Source: Spirochaetales bacterium
Lineage (GTDB): Bacteria; Spirochaetota; Spirochaetia; DSM-27196; SKKC01
DNA: 11,151 bases
NCBI GenBank assembly: GCA_007121695.1
Contig: SKKC01000111.1
Coordinates: 1-11,151 of the forward strand
Direction: 5' to 3'
Under the pieces are notes generated by a model. The model did not search any database. It was not told where the DNA came from and saw nothing but the letters and a program-made list of their open reading frames with translations. A program made the position numbers and the translations under genes. Positions within the stretch are counted from its first letter, which is position 1. Each line of letters begins with the position of its first letter. This document shows, piece after piece, positions 1-6,876 of the stretch.

Positions 1-450
1 ATCATTGATATTCGGGATCTGATACGTGAACTCGGCAGCTCGTATACCGTGATTCTCAGCTCGCATATTCTCCCGGAGATCAGTGAAATCTGCAAACGCG
101 TTCTTGTTATTAACAACGGTCGTATCGTTGCAGACGGGAACCCAGCCATTCTCGGACGAGACCTGTTCGACACGAGCCAGATTGTCGTTACGACGTTGGC
201 AGGCCGGGAGACAGCGCACGCGATCATTGCAGGAATTCCGGGTGTCCGGAGTATTCAGGAACTTTCCGCCACAGAAGAAAACACGACCGAGATTCTTGTT
301 CTGACCGATAAGGATAAAGACCTGCGTAGCGACGTTTTCGAAGCGTTCAGTGCTGCCGCCGTTCCCCTTATTGGCCTGCGGGTCAAGAACGCAACCCTCG
401 AAGAGATTTTTCTTGAACTCACGAACGGATCGGCGGAGGTACCGACGTGA
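1..450 (+). CDS. ABC transporter ATP-binding protein, GldA/NatA-type (3' part only)
   Basis: This is the C-terminal 149 residues of an ATPase subunit whose start lies left of the window; the frame is open from base 1. The fragment begins just after where the D-loop should be. It contains the switch (H-loop) histidine in SSHILPEI, followed by RVLVINNGRIVADG, the usual end of the nucleotide-binding fold. After that comes an accessory domain of about 90 residues ending in ATLEEIFLELT, a typical ending for ATPases paired with ABC-2 permeases. Walker A, signature motif and Walker B are not in the window. The protein should sit on the cytoplasmic face and power the permease encoded immediately downstream, whose GTG start overlaps its stop codon. 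An internal ATG at 49 is not the real start, because homologous sequence continues upstream of it. Family assignment is confident; the transported substrate cannot be told. Confidence 0.9.
   Translation: MIDIRDLIRELGSSYTVILSSHILPEISEICKRVLVINNGRIVADGNPAILGRDLFDTSQIVVTTLAGRETAHAIIAGIPGVRSIQELSATEENTTEILVLTDKDKDLRSDVFEAFSAAAVPLIGLRVKNATLEEIFLELTNGSAEVPT
435..440 (+). promoter_or_regulatory. Ribosome binding site that fixes the GTG start at 447
   Basis: GGAGGT lies six bases before a GTG codon that overlaps the upstream stop as GTGA. It lies inside the coding end of the ATPase gene and supports the non-ATG start of the permease over the ATG at 462 (MRELRTYF), which has no comparable site. Confidence 0.7.
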
Positions 451-1310
451 TTGCTATCCTCATGCGCGAGCTGCGTACGTACTTCAAGACACCAATCGGG
501 TACATATTTATGGGACTTTTTCTTCTGGTGTCAGGGTTCTTCTTTACGTTCGTGAATCTGAGTACTGGAAGCACGTATTTCACGTCTTTCCTCCAGAATA
601 TTCTGTTTCTGTATCTGTTCGCGATCCCACTTCTGACAATGCGACTTATCAGCGAAGAACGTCGAAGCCGTACGGACCAGCTCCTGCTGACGAGCCCTAT
701 CACCGTCACCGAGATTGTGCTCGGGAAGTTTCTTGCCGCGTTCTTCGTATACGCGTTTACACTGCTCGTCACCGTCTCGTACGCGATTGTGGTGGGTACG
801 TTCGGCGACCTGTGGATATGGGAAACCGTCGGCGGATACGTCGGAATCCTGCTCCTCGGTTCTTCGTTCATTGCTGTTGGCGTCTTTGTATCGGCGCTAA
901 GCGAAAACCAGGTGAGTGCGGCGTTTTTTACATTTTTCGCACTGCTCCTGATCTGGTTCATTGACCTTGTGAAAACTGTGGTCCCCGGAGGCCCGGTTGC
1001 CAACGGTGTATTTGCGATGATCATTGTTCTCGGAGTTGCCGGCTATTTCTACAGTAATACCGGAAGCGTAGTCGCAGCCGCAGCAGTGCTTCTTGCTGGC
1101 ACACTGACAGCCGGGGCGCTGTATATTGCTCTGCCGCTTGTATTCAATCGCCTCATTATCAACGCACTGAGCTGGTTCGGCCTGCTTGAACGGTTTAACC
1201 CGTTCACGATTGGCCTTCTGCGCTTCGATGCGGTCGTGTTCTACGTGTCGTTCACGTCGGTTTTTCTGTACCTGACTGTTAACGTCATCGAAAAGCGGCG
1301 CTGGGCGTAG
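447..1310 (+). CDS. gldF: ABC-2 type permease, GldF-like
   Basis: This is an integral membrane subunit of 287 residues that should form the channel of the ABC complex with the upstream ATPase. A short cytoplasmic start (MIAILMRELRTYFKTPIGY) is followed by hydrophobic segments near residues 18-37, 48-68, 91-115, 125-150 and 157-175. Further segments lie near 180-205, 207-235 and at the C terminus. The segment SEERRSRTDQLLLTSPI with ILGKF-like VLGKFLAAFF (about residues 70-100) is the cytoplasmic coupling-helix motif usual in ABC-2 permeases of the GldF group. The C-terminal ending VNVIEKRRW is also typical. The gene starts at GTG, overlaps the ATPase by 4 bp (GTGA) and is followed nine bases later by the GldG-like gene. 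The gldF name is by family; GldF has a gliding-associated role only in Bacteroidetes, and gliding is not implied here. Confidence 0.88.
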   Translation: MIAILMRELRTYFKTPIGYIFMGLFLLVSGFFFTFVNLSTGSTYFTSFLQNILFLYLFAIPLLTMRLISEERRSRTDQLLLTSPITVTEIVLGKFLAAFFVYAFTLLVTVSYAIVVGTFGDLWIWETVGGYVGILLLGSSFIAVGVFVSALSENQVSAAFFTFFALLLIWFIDLVKTVVPGGPVANGVFAMIIVLGVAGYFYSNTGSVVAAAAVLLAGTLTAGALYIALPLVFNRLIINALSWFGLLERFNPFTIGLLRFDAVVFYVSFTSVFLYLTVNVIEKRRWA

Positions 1311-1319
1311 GAGGCTGCC

Positions 1320-2723
1320 ATGAAAAGACTTAAATACGGCGGTTACGCCGGAATCACGACGTTCGTGGTGATCGTCGCTGCAGTTGTTCTGAACCTGCTT
1401 GCGCAACAGATCGGTTGGCAGATCGATTTAACCGATACTGCCGTGTTTACCCTGAGCCCGCAGACGAGAGCTACGGTCGACGGTCTGACCGACGACGTTA
1501 CGATCTACATACTTGCATCCCGACAGCCAGTAAACGCGCAGGTTATGGAGGTCCTTGATCGATATGCACGAAGCTCCGATCGTATCCGTCTTGAGACGGT
1601 TGATCCTGAGCAGAGCCCCGGAATTGTTGCCCGATTCGATCCGGACGGGCGAGGTCTAGAGACTGGAAGCGTTATCGTCGCTACACAGCAGGCGTTTCGG
1701 GCGATACGACGTGCAGATCTCTTCAGTCAGGACACCACGAACCCGAATGCGCCACAGATCGTTGGACTCGACGTAGAGCGACGGATCACCAGCGCGCTTG
1801 CCTTCCTCGCCGGCGGCCAGACGCCGATCGTTTATCAGACACAGGGACACGGAGAAGTCGATTTATCGACAGCAGGCGGAGGCCGCCTTGGTGAACAGTT
1901 CCGCGCCTCAAATCTTGAGTTGCGCAGGCTGAACCTGATACAGGCTGCCGAGATCCCCTCTGACACCGCGATACTGTCTATCGTACGTCCTCAGTCTGAC
2001 TTCTCACCAAGTGAGATAGCGAAAGTAGAACGGTTTCTTTCCCGTGGGGGCAAGCTCTTTCTTGCTATCGAACTTGCCGCCGGTGAACTGCCGAATCTCT
2101 CTCTGCTTCTGGAGCGGTACGGCATTGGTATTCCGGCAGCAGTCGTTCTCGAACCCGACCGAAACTTCAATATCGGCCAGCCTCTGCAGCTCGCCCCTCA
2201 GTTGTCCGACAGCCCGATTACCACACCACTCGTCGAGGCGAACTTCAGCGTCGTCACTCCCCTCGCTCGCCCGGTGCAGGAACTGTCCACACGCCCTCGC
2301 GGCATCACGTTCGACGCGCTTCTCACCACGTCCGGTCAGAGTTTCTACCGGTCCGATCTTGCGAACGAGTCACTGTCGATGGTCCCGGGTGACGTGCGCG
2401 GGCCGGTGGCGGTCGCAGCAAAAGCTGTCGAACGGGACTTCGTAACGAACGAAGAGATATCGAGAATCGTCGTTGTTGGAAACGTGAGCTTTATTGCCCT
2501 TGTCGATCAGGTCAGCGGGAACCTTGATTTTCTTCTGAACTCGTTCGGGTGGCTTGAGCCACAAGGGCAGATCCTTTCGATTCGATCGCGAAGCACGTTT
2601 CGATTTCCCATGCAGATGACAGGAATGCAGCAGCTTGTTTTCGCCGTACTGTTCGTAGTCGTCATTCCGGCAGCAATACTGATTACAGGCTTTGTGACCT
2701 GGCTCAGGAGACGGTACTTGTGA
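1320..2723 (+). CDS. gldG: GldG-like ABC transporter auxiliary protein
   Basis: This 467-residue membrane-anchored protein belongs to the GldG / ABC_transp_aux group that accompanies GldA-GldF-type transporters. It has one N-terminal membrane helix (about residues 11-30). The family motif IDLTDTAVFTLSPQT follows at 35-49, then a large extracytoplasmic domain and a C-terminal helix (about 437-460) ending in WLRRRYL. Other family landmarks are YQTQGHGE (173-180) and the block SPSEIAKVERFLSRGGKLFLAI (229-250). GNVSFIALVDQ then NLDFLLNSFGWL (387-412) is the usual end of the domain. The ATG is preceded by AGGAGG at 1309-1314, which overlaps the stop codon of the permease gene and makes translational coupling likely. 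The biochemical role is not established; an extracytoplasmic partner of the permease is the reasonable inference. Confidence 0.88.
   Translation: MKRLKYGGYAGITTFVVIVAAVVLNLLAQQIGWQIDLTDTAVFTLSPQTRATVDGLTDDVTIYILASRQPVNAQVMEVLDRYARSSDRIRLETVDPEQSPGIVARFDPDGRGLETGSVIVATQQAFRAIRRADLFSQDTTNPNAPQIVGLDVERRITSALAFLAGGQTPIVYQTQGHGEVDLSTAGGGRLGEQFRASNLELRRLNLIQAAEIPSDTAILSIVRPQSDFSPSEIAKVERFLSRGGKLFLAIELAAGELPNLSLLLERYGIGIPAAVVLEPDRNFNIGQPLQLAPQLSDSPITTPLVEANFSVVTPLARPVQELSTRPRGITFDALLTTSGQSFYRSDLANESLSMVPGDVRGPVAVAAKAVERDFVTNEEISRIVVVGNVSFIALVDQVSGNLDFLLNSFGWLEPQGQILSIRSRSTFRFPMQMTGMQQLVFAVLFVVVIPAAILITGFVTWLRRRYL
2706..2710 (+). promoter_or_regulatory. Ribosome binding site that fixes the GTG start at 2720
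   Basis: AGGAG lies nine bases before a GTG that overlaps the stop of the GldG-like gene as GTGA. No better start with a membrane anchor lies downstream, so this GTG is preferred. Confidence 0.6.
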
Positions 2724-4132
2724 AGCAGTCCTCGCGCCTGTTTGCAGTTCTCGCGCTGACCGTAATCTTGATTGCGGCATTTCTTGTACTGCGTTCGCGC
2801 GAGTCGGGTACTCAGTCCACGGATCAGGTGATTCAGGAGGATTTCGCAGATCGGTCGGTCGTCTTCGAACACAGAGTTGCGGATATCGCGCGTATTGTCG
2901 TTGAATCGCATAACCATCGCCTTGAGATCGCACAGAATACTGACCGACGGTTCGACCCGGTTTACGAGTTTGACGTTGCTTTCAACAACGTCCGGGTCAA
3001 CGAAATCGTATCGCGAACGGTATTGTTAACGAGCAATCGAGTAATCGGTGCGGTCGAATACCCTTCAGAGTTTGGACTCGACGAGCCGGAAGCGACGGTA
3101 GACGTCGAACTCGTCGACGGCACCATAAATCGCCTGGTGATTGGTTCCATGACACCAGCCCGTGACGCATTCTTTGTACAGATCTTCGGTGAACCCTCCG
3201 TGTACGTGGTGGCCGAGAATCACGTACGACCGTTTTTCGAGACGCTCGACAGTCTGCGGACTCGTTCCATACCACGGATCGATTTTCCGTTCCTGCAGCG
3301 AATCGCGATCGATACACTAGCCGGACGAACCGTCCGTGTCGAACGCGTCCCCGCTGGAGACCCGAACCCTGAACTGCGGTTTGCACCGTTTGCGGTGTAC
3401 CAACCGTACAGGCAGCCGTTCGGCCTCAGCGCGGACTGGCTGGTCGAAGTCGAAACGGTAGTCCCCGACCTGAGAATCGAGCGATTTGTGAACGATTCAC
3501 CGGACAACCCAGCAGACTACGCGCTCGCGCCGCCGGCAGCGCGGGTACTGATCGCAGACAGTACCCGCACCGTTGAGTTCCTCGTCGGCTCCGAAACCCA
3601 TGACGGCCGGTATGCGCGGTTCCCGGATTCAGACAGCGTATTCGTGCTTTCCGGTATCGAACCGCTCGTAACAGTCGACCCGTACCGGACGATCAGCCCG
3701 TTCGTGCTCATTGCAAACATCAATATCGTGGACGCATTCCGCGTACGTACGCAGAGTGCTTCGTTCTCGGGACAAATAGACCGCACGGCAAACACACCGG
3801 TTTACTACCTGAACGGGAACCCGGTCGACGAAAGCACGTTCAGGGAGCTGTATCGCTCTGTGATCGGTCTTCAGCTCGATGCCGAGATCCCGCCGGAGAC
3901 CAGACCATCGGAAGCGGGCATCTCGGCTCGACAGCCAGTCCTCTCGCTATCCATCGAGCTCTCGGACAACCGTGAGCCACTAACGGTTTCGTTCGTTCCG
4001 TGGAACGCGAGTTTCGCCGCCGCCGTCCGCGAGGGTTACGCGGAGTTCCTGATCTCTCATTCGAGTATCAACCGTCTCATTCAGACGTTCGAGCAGGCAG
4101 TGCGAAATCACGCAGTCGATTCCGAGCGCTGA
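2720..4132 (+). CDS. DUF4340-domain protein of a Gld-type ABC operon
   Basis: This 470-residue protein has one N-terminal membrane helix (about residues 6-24) and a long extracytoplasmic part. The DUF4340 signature is clear near 118-183: FGLDEPEATVDVEL, then LVIGSMTP, then FFVQIFGEPSVYVV and a helix leading to LRTRSIPRI. A second copy is readable near 266-328 (YALAPPAARVLI, EFLVGS, DGRYARF, SVFVLSG, YRTISPFV). A degenerate third lies near 398-460 (AGISARQPVLSLSIEL, LTVSFVPW, AAAVREGYAEFLI). The protein therefore looks like three tandem beta-rich modules. DUF4340 proteins commonly follow GldG-like genes, but no activity is known. The gene overlaps its upstream neighbour by 4 bp (GTGA) and appears to be the last of the operon. 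A perfect 10-bp inverted repeat sits inside module two. Membership of the family is confident; function is unknown. Confidence 0.85.
   Translation: MKQSSRLFAVLALTVILIAAFLVLRSRESGTQSTDQVIQEDFADRSVVFEHRVADIARIVVESHNHRLEIAQNTDRRFDPVYEFDVAFNNVRVNEIVSRTVLLTSNRVIGAVEYPSEFGLDEPEATVDVELVDGTINRLVIGSMTPARDAFFVQIFGEPSVYVVAENHVRPFFETLDSLRTRSIPRIDFPFLQRIAIDTLAGRTVRVERVPAGDPNPELRFAPFAVYQPYRQPFGLSADWLVEVETVVPDLRIERFVNDSPDNPADYALAPPAARVLIADSTRTVEFLVGSETHDGRYARFPDSDSVFVLSGIEPLVTVDPYRTISPFVLIANINIVDAFRVRTQSASFSGQIDRTANTPVYYLNGNPVDESTFRELYRSVIGLQLDAEIPPETRPSEAGISARQPVLSLSIELSDNREPLTVSFVPWNASFAAAVREGYAEFLISHSSINRLIQTFEQAVRNHAVDSER
3541..3568. repeat. Perfect 10-bp inverted repeat inside the DUF4340 gene
   Basis: The left arm GCGGGTACTG (3541-3550) and right arm CAGTACCCGC (3559-3568) are exact reverse complements around an eight-base loop. 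The repeat encodes part of the second DUF4340 module (AARVLIADSTR). No T-run follows, so it is not an obvious terminator. It may be chance or an mRNA structure. Confidence 0.6.
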
Positions 4133-4166
4133 TCGAGCCGAATCAGTGTCAAATCTGCGTTTTTTC
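4126..4166 (+). terminator. Weak candidate terminator after the DUF4340 gene
   Basis: GCGCTGAT (4126-4133) can pair with ATCAGTGT (4142-4149) with two G-U pairs and an eight-base loop. The stem overlaps the stop codon. A run of T follows at 4160-4165, about ten bases beyond the stem. That gap and the low stem stability make intrinsic termination doubtful, but this is the best candidate between the two operons. Confidence 0.25.
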
Positions 4167-4173
4167 CGATTTA

Positions 4174-4206
4174 TGTGCGAATTTCGCAACTGCACCTGTG
4201 CGGAAT
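4174..4206. promoter_or_regulatory. Candidate operator for the transport operon
   Basis: The inverted repeat TGCGA-ATT-TCGCA spans 4176-4188. TGTGCG occurs at 4174-4179 and again at 4197-4202, 23 bp apart, roughly two helical turns. A second short inverted repeat GCAC-CT-GTGC lies at 4192-4201. AraC-family proteins usually bind direct repeats about two turns apart, and the second copy would overlap the -35 position of the candidate promoter at 4219. That the YtdP-like regulator encoded downstream binds here is inference. Confidence 0.35.
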
Positions 4207-4218
4207 GAGCGCTTCTAC

Positions 4219-4224
4219 TATAAA
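4219..4224 (+). promoter_or_regulatory. Candidate -10 element of the solute-binding protein operon
   Basis: TATAAA lies in an AT-rich patch about 97 bases before the start codon. No recognisable TTGACA-like hexamer lies 16-18 bases upstream, and there is no extended -10 TG. A poor -35 is what an activator-dependent promoter would show, but the site is weakly supported. Confidence 0.35.
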
Positions 4225-4310
4225 AATTCTCATTTACGGCTTTTTTTACTGACCTCACTATCGAAAGACACGGATCGATGCACCGGAACCACCGGGCCAC
4301 TCGATACCTG

Positions 4311-4317
4311 AGGAGGT
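4311..4317 (+). promoter_or_regulatory. Strong Shine-Dalgarno of the solute-binding protein gene
   Basis: AGGAGGT ends three bases before the ATG. It is the strongest ribosome binding site in the window, which fits a binding protein needed in excess over its permeases. Confidence 0.75.
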
Positions 4318-4320
4318 CAA

Positions 4321-5892
4321 ATGAAACGTTTTCTATGTTTGCTGGCACTCTCGGTACTGATTGCGACAGTTGTCAGTGCTGGCGGTCGCGGCGAAACCGC
4401 AGCACCCGGAGACGGCACACCAACGCTCTCTTATTACCGGGTTCCGCCTGGAGTCGTTGCGACTCTGGTAGACAGCTGGGGCGATGCGCCCGTCTGGCAG
4501 GAGTATCAACGGAGAGTAGGTATTAATGTTGAGTTCGTCTCAATTCCGCAGGATGCGGCCCAGCATCTTTCGTTGTTGATTGCGTCTGGTGACTATCCAG
4601 ACATGATCGAACATTTCTGGGGCAACTACTCAGGAGGCCCGGCCCAGGCAGTCGAAGATGGAGTTATACGTCCTCTGAACGATGTGTTCGACTCGTACGC
4701 TCCGAACCTGTCTCGCAGAATCGAAGAAATGCGGGCGGTCGATCCAGGTAACGTCGCGGCGATGCAGACGAGCGAAGGCGATTTCTTCGGGTTTCCGATG
4801 CTCCGTTTCGACGACGAGACGCTCGTGTTCGTTGGCCCCCAGTTACGCGCTGACTGGCTCAATGAGCTGGGTCTGGATGTACCTGAGACCATTGACGACT
4901 GGACTGAAGTGTTGACCGCAATGCGAGATGCCTACGGTGTCGCACCTCTATCTGGAACCGGACCCATATTTGTGTCGCGGAACATCTTTGGAGACAGCGC
5001 GTTCGCGTCTGCGTTCGGAGTGGTCGCTGACTGGCACGTCGTAAACGGTGTCATCCGACATGGATTTGCACAGCCTGAGTTGCGTGATTTCCTTGAACTC
5101 GCAAACCGCTGGTATCGGGACGGCCTTATTGATCCCGAGTTTGTAACGAACGACCGTCAGGTGTTCGAGAACAAGATCTACAACAATAATGTCGGCGCGT
5201 TCATCGGATTCACCGGCAGCAGCATGGGTGCATACTTGAACACCATGGCAAATCGCAACCCGGACTTTGATCTTGTCGGCGCGCCATATCCGGTGCTTCG
5301 TCGAGGCGACACGCCAATGTTCGGTCAGCGCTCCGGGATGGTCGTTCCTCGCGCAACTGCAATTACGACACGCGCAGCAAACGTCGAAGCGGCCGCAACC
5401 TTCCTCGACTACGCATACAGCGAAGAAGGCCACATGCTCATTAACTTCGGTATCGAAGGGTTGAGCTACGAAATGGTCGACGGGTTTCCCCGGTATACGG
5501 ATCTGATTACGAACAACCCGGATGGGTGGTCAATGGCAGCCGCGATGGGCATGTTCACCGGTATCTCCGCCGGAGGGTCAGCAGTCCAGGACGGGCGCTA
5601 CGCGCTGCAGTACCTGTTAAGCGATCCGCGCCAGGCGAATGCGGTAGAAAACTGGATGAACACAAACGCCGCGGACCACATGGTCGTAGGGCTGAACCCG
5701 CTATCACGCGACGCGGACAACTTCGGGGCGATCTGGACAGAGGTTCAGACTCACGCAGAGGAAAACATTCTCCGCTTCATTACCGGCGCACGCCCACTCT
5801 CGCAGTTCGATGCATACCTGAACGAACTGGATAGAATGGGATTCGAGCGCGCACGGGGCTACATGCAGGCTTCATTCGACGCGAGACGGTAA
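4321..5892 (+). CDS. Extracellular solute-binding protein, LplA/YtcQ-like (carbohydrate ABC importer)
   Basis: This 523-residue protein would capture a ligand, probably an oligosaccharide, and deliver it to the two permeases encoded next. It has a signal peptide: basic MKR, a hydrophobic core to about residue 17, and a likely signal peptidase I cut after VSA (18-20) before GGRGE. There is no lipobox cysteine; Cys6 lies within the signal and I find no other Cys, so the mature protein should be free in the periplasm. Family 1 binding-protein features include IASGDYPDMIEHFWG (about 81-95), FFGFPMLRF (about 155-163) and AATFLDYAYSEEGHMLINFGIEGLSY-like blocks typical of the YtcQ group. The C-terminal LDRMGFERARGYMQASFD helix is also typical of that group. 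The length of 500-550 residues also fits. The gene is first in its operon, preceded by a strong Shine-Dalgarno sequence, and is followed by a stable UUCG hairpin. The ligand cannot be deduced. Confidence 0.9.
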   Translation: MKRFLCLLALSVLIATVVSAGGRGETAAPGDGTPTLSYYRVPPGVVATLVDSWGDAPVWQEYQRRVGINVEFVSIPQDAAQHLSLLIASGDYPDMIEHFWGNYSGGPAQAVEDGVIRPLNDVFDSYAPNLSRRIEEMRAVDPGNVAAMQTSEGDFFGFPMLRFDDETLVFVGPQLRADWLNELGLDVPETIDDWTEVLTAMRDAYGVAPLSGTGPIFVSRNIFGDSAFASAFGVVADWHVVNGVIRHGFAQPELRDFLELANRWYRDGLIDPEFVTNDRQVFENKIYNNNVGAFIGFTGSSMGAYLNTMANRNPDFDLVGAPYPVLRRGDTPMFGQRSGMVVPRATAITTRAANVEAAATFLDYAYSEEGHMLINFGIEGLSYEMVDGFPRYTDLITNNPDGWSMAAAMGMFTGISAGGSAVQDGRYALQYLLSDPRQANAVENWMNTNAADHMVVGLNPLSRDADNFGAIWTEVQTHAEENILRFITGARPLSQFDAYLNELDRMGFERARGYMQASFDARR

Positions 5893-5916
5893 CGTCGCAA
5901 TGAATGTTTCTCAACA

Positions 5917-5938
5917 GGCGGGGACTTCGGTCTCCGCC
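5917..5938 (+). promoter_or_regulatory. Intercistronic stem-loop with UUCG tetraloop
   Basis: GGCGGGGAC (5917-5925) pairs with GTCTCCGCC (5930-5938) along all nine positions, with one G-U, around the loop TTCG closed by C-G. In RNA C(UUCG)G is an exceptionally stable tetraloop. No T-run follows, so full termination is unlikely. Between a binding-protein gene and its permease genes, such a structure commonly protects the upstream mRNA from 3' exonucleases and lowers downstream expression, as at malE-malF. The role here is inferred from position. Confidence 0.75.
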
Positions 5939-5961
5939 CTCCTATCCGGAAACCAGGCGCC

Positions 5962-6867
5962 ATGAAATCGAAACGAGTAAAACGAATCATCAACGACCGG
6001 GTCCTGTATCTGATGCTGGTCCCGTTTTTCGTGTATTTTATCGTGTTCCATTACATCCCCCTCGCGGGAAACGTCATCGCGTTTCAGCGGTTTACTCCAG
6101 CCCGAGGAATCAGTGAAAGTCCCTGGGTCGGCTTCATGTACTTCCAGCAGTTTCTGACTTCCACGTACTTCTGGAGAGTTCTTCGTAACACTGTCGTTAT
6201 CAGCCTCTCTACCCTGATCGTCGGTTTTCCCGCACCGATCATTCTTGCGCTTATGCTGAATGAGGTGCGGGTAAACTGGTACAAGCGAACGATTCAGAGT
6301 ATCACGTATCTCCCACACTTCGTGTCTCTTGTCGTTGCAGTCGGACTGCTCGTGCAGTTCAGTTCCATGCGGGGACTCTTTAACGACATTATCGTAATGT
6401 TCGGAGGTCAACGGATTCCTCTCCTTCAGCAGGCAAGTCTGTTCGTTCCCATGTATGTCGGTGCCGAAGTCTGGCAAACCGTGGGCTGGGGTTCGATTAT
6501 CTACCTGTCTGCGCTTTCGACGATCGATCCAAGTCTGTACGAAGCCGCGCAGATCGACGGCGCAAACAGGTGGCAACAAATGTGGGCTGTCACGATTCCG
6601 TCAATTCTACCCACGATTACGGTGCTGTTCATCCTCCGTACTGGAACGCTTTTAACCGTCGGTCACGAACGAATCATCCTTATGTACAACCCGCTCACGT
6701 ACGAAACGGCAGACGTCATCATGACGTTCGTGTATCGGCGGGGACTGATCGACCTGAACTTCAGCTTCTCCGCTGCAGTCGGGCTGCTCAACTCCGTTGT
6801 GAACGCTGCGATCATCTTCGGTGCCAATGCAATCAGTCGCAGAGTCTCGGATACGAGCTTGTGGTAA
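5962..6867 (+). CDS. lplB: Sugar ABC transporter permease, LplB-type
   Basis: This 301-residue inner-membrane subunit is one half of the translocation channel. The N-terminal part RVLYLMLVPFFVYFIVFHYIPL (split near residues 13-34) carries the first helix and the FxYxPL-type motif of LplB proteins. Further helices lie near 75-100, 113-132, 165-185, 214-232 and 270-290. The cytoplasmic EAA loop, where the ATPase docks, is at about 194-214: EAAQIDGANRWQQMWAVTIP, with the conserved G and the closing I-P. The ATG start has only a weak AGG (5954-5956) as ribosome binding site and follows the UUCG hairpin, so expression below that of the binding protein is likely. It is separated by nine bases from the partner permease. 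The symbol is by family; the substrate may be any complex saccharide. Confidence 0.9.
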   Translation: MKSKRVKRIINDRVLYLMLVPFFVYFIVFHYIPLAGNVIAFQRFTPARGISESPWVGFMYFQQFLTSTYFWRVLRNTVVISLSTLIVGFPAPIILALMLNEVRVNWYKRTIQSITYLPHFVSLVVAVGLLVQFSSMRGLFNDIIVMFGGQRIPLLQQASLFVPMYVGAEVWQTVGWGSIIYLSALSTIDPSLYEAAQIDGANRWQQMWAVTIPSILPTITVLFILRTGTLLTVGHERIILMYNPLTYETADVIMTFVYRRGLIDLNFSFSAAVGLLNSVVNAAIIFGANAISRRVSDTSLW

Positions 6868-6876
6868 GGAGCGCAC

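Noticed and set aside
350..964. Plus-strand open frame overlapping the permease gene
   Set aside because: It is a frame shadow of the GldF-like gene; composition is Arg/Ser/Tyr-rich and has no domain.
4241..4247. T-run at 4241-4247 as a terminator
   Set aside because: No stem precedes it; it lies downstream of the candidate promoter and is probably part of the AT-rich leader.
4281..4298. Tandem CACCGG-containing nonamers in the leader
   Set aside because: Only six of nine positions match between two copies, which is too short and degenerate to call a repeat element.
4336..4338. Cys6 of the binding protein as a lipobox cysteine
   Set aside because: It sits at the start of the hydrophobic core with no preceding signal region.
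5917..5938. UUCG stem-loop as an intrinsic terminator
   Set aside because: No T-run follows on the plus strand, and the downstream permease genes have no other evident promoter.
5911..6579. Minus-strand open frame of 222 codons
   Set aside because: It is antisense to the LplB-type gene, highly charged, with no recognisable motif or ribosome binding site.
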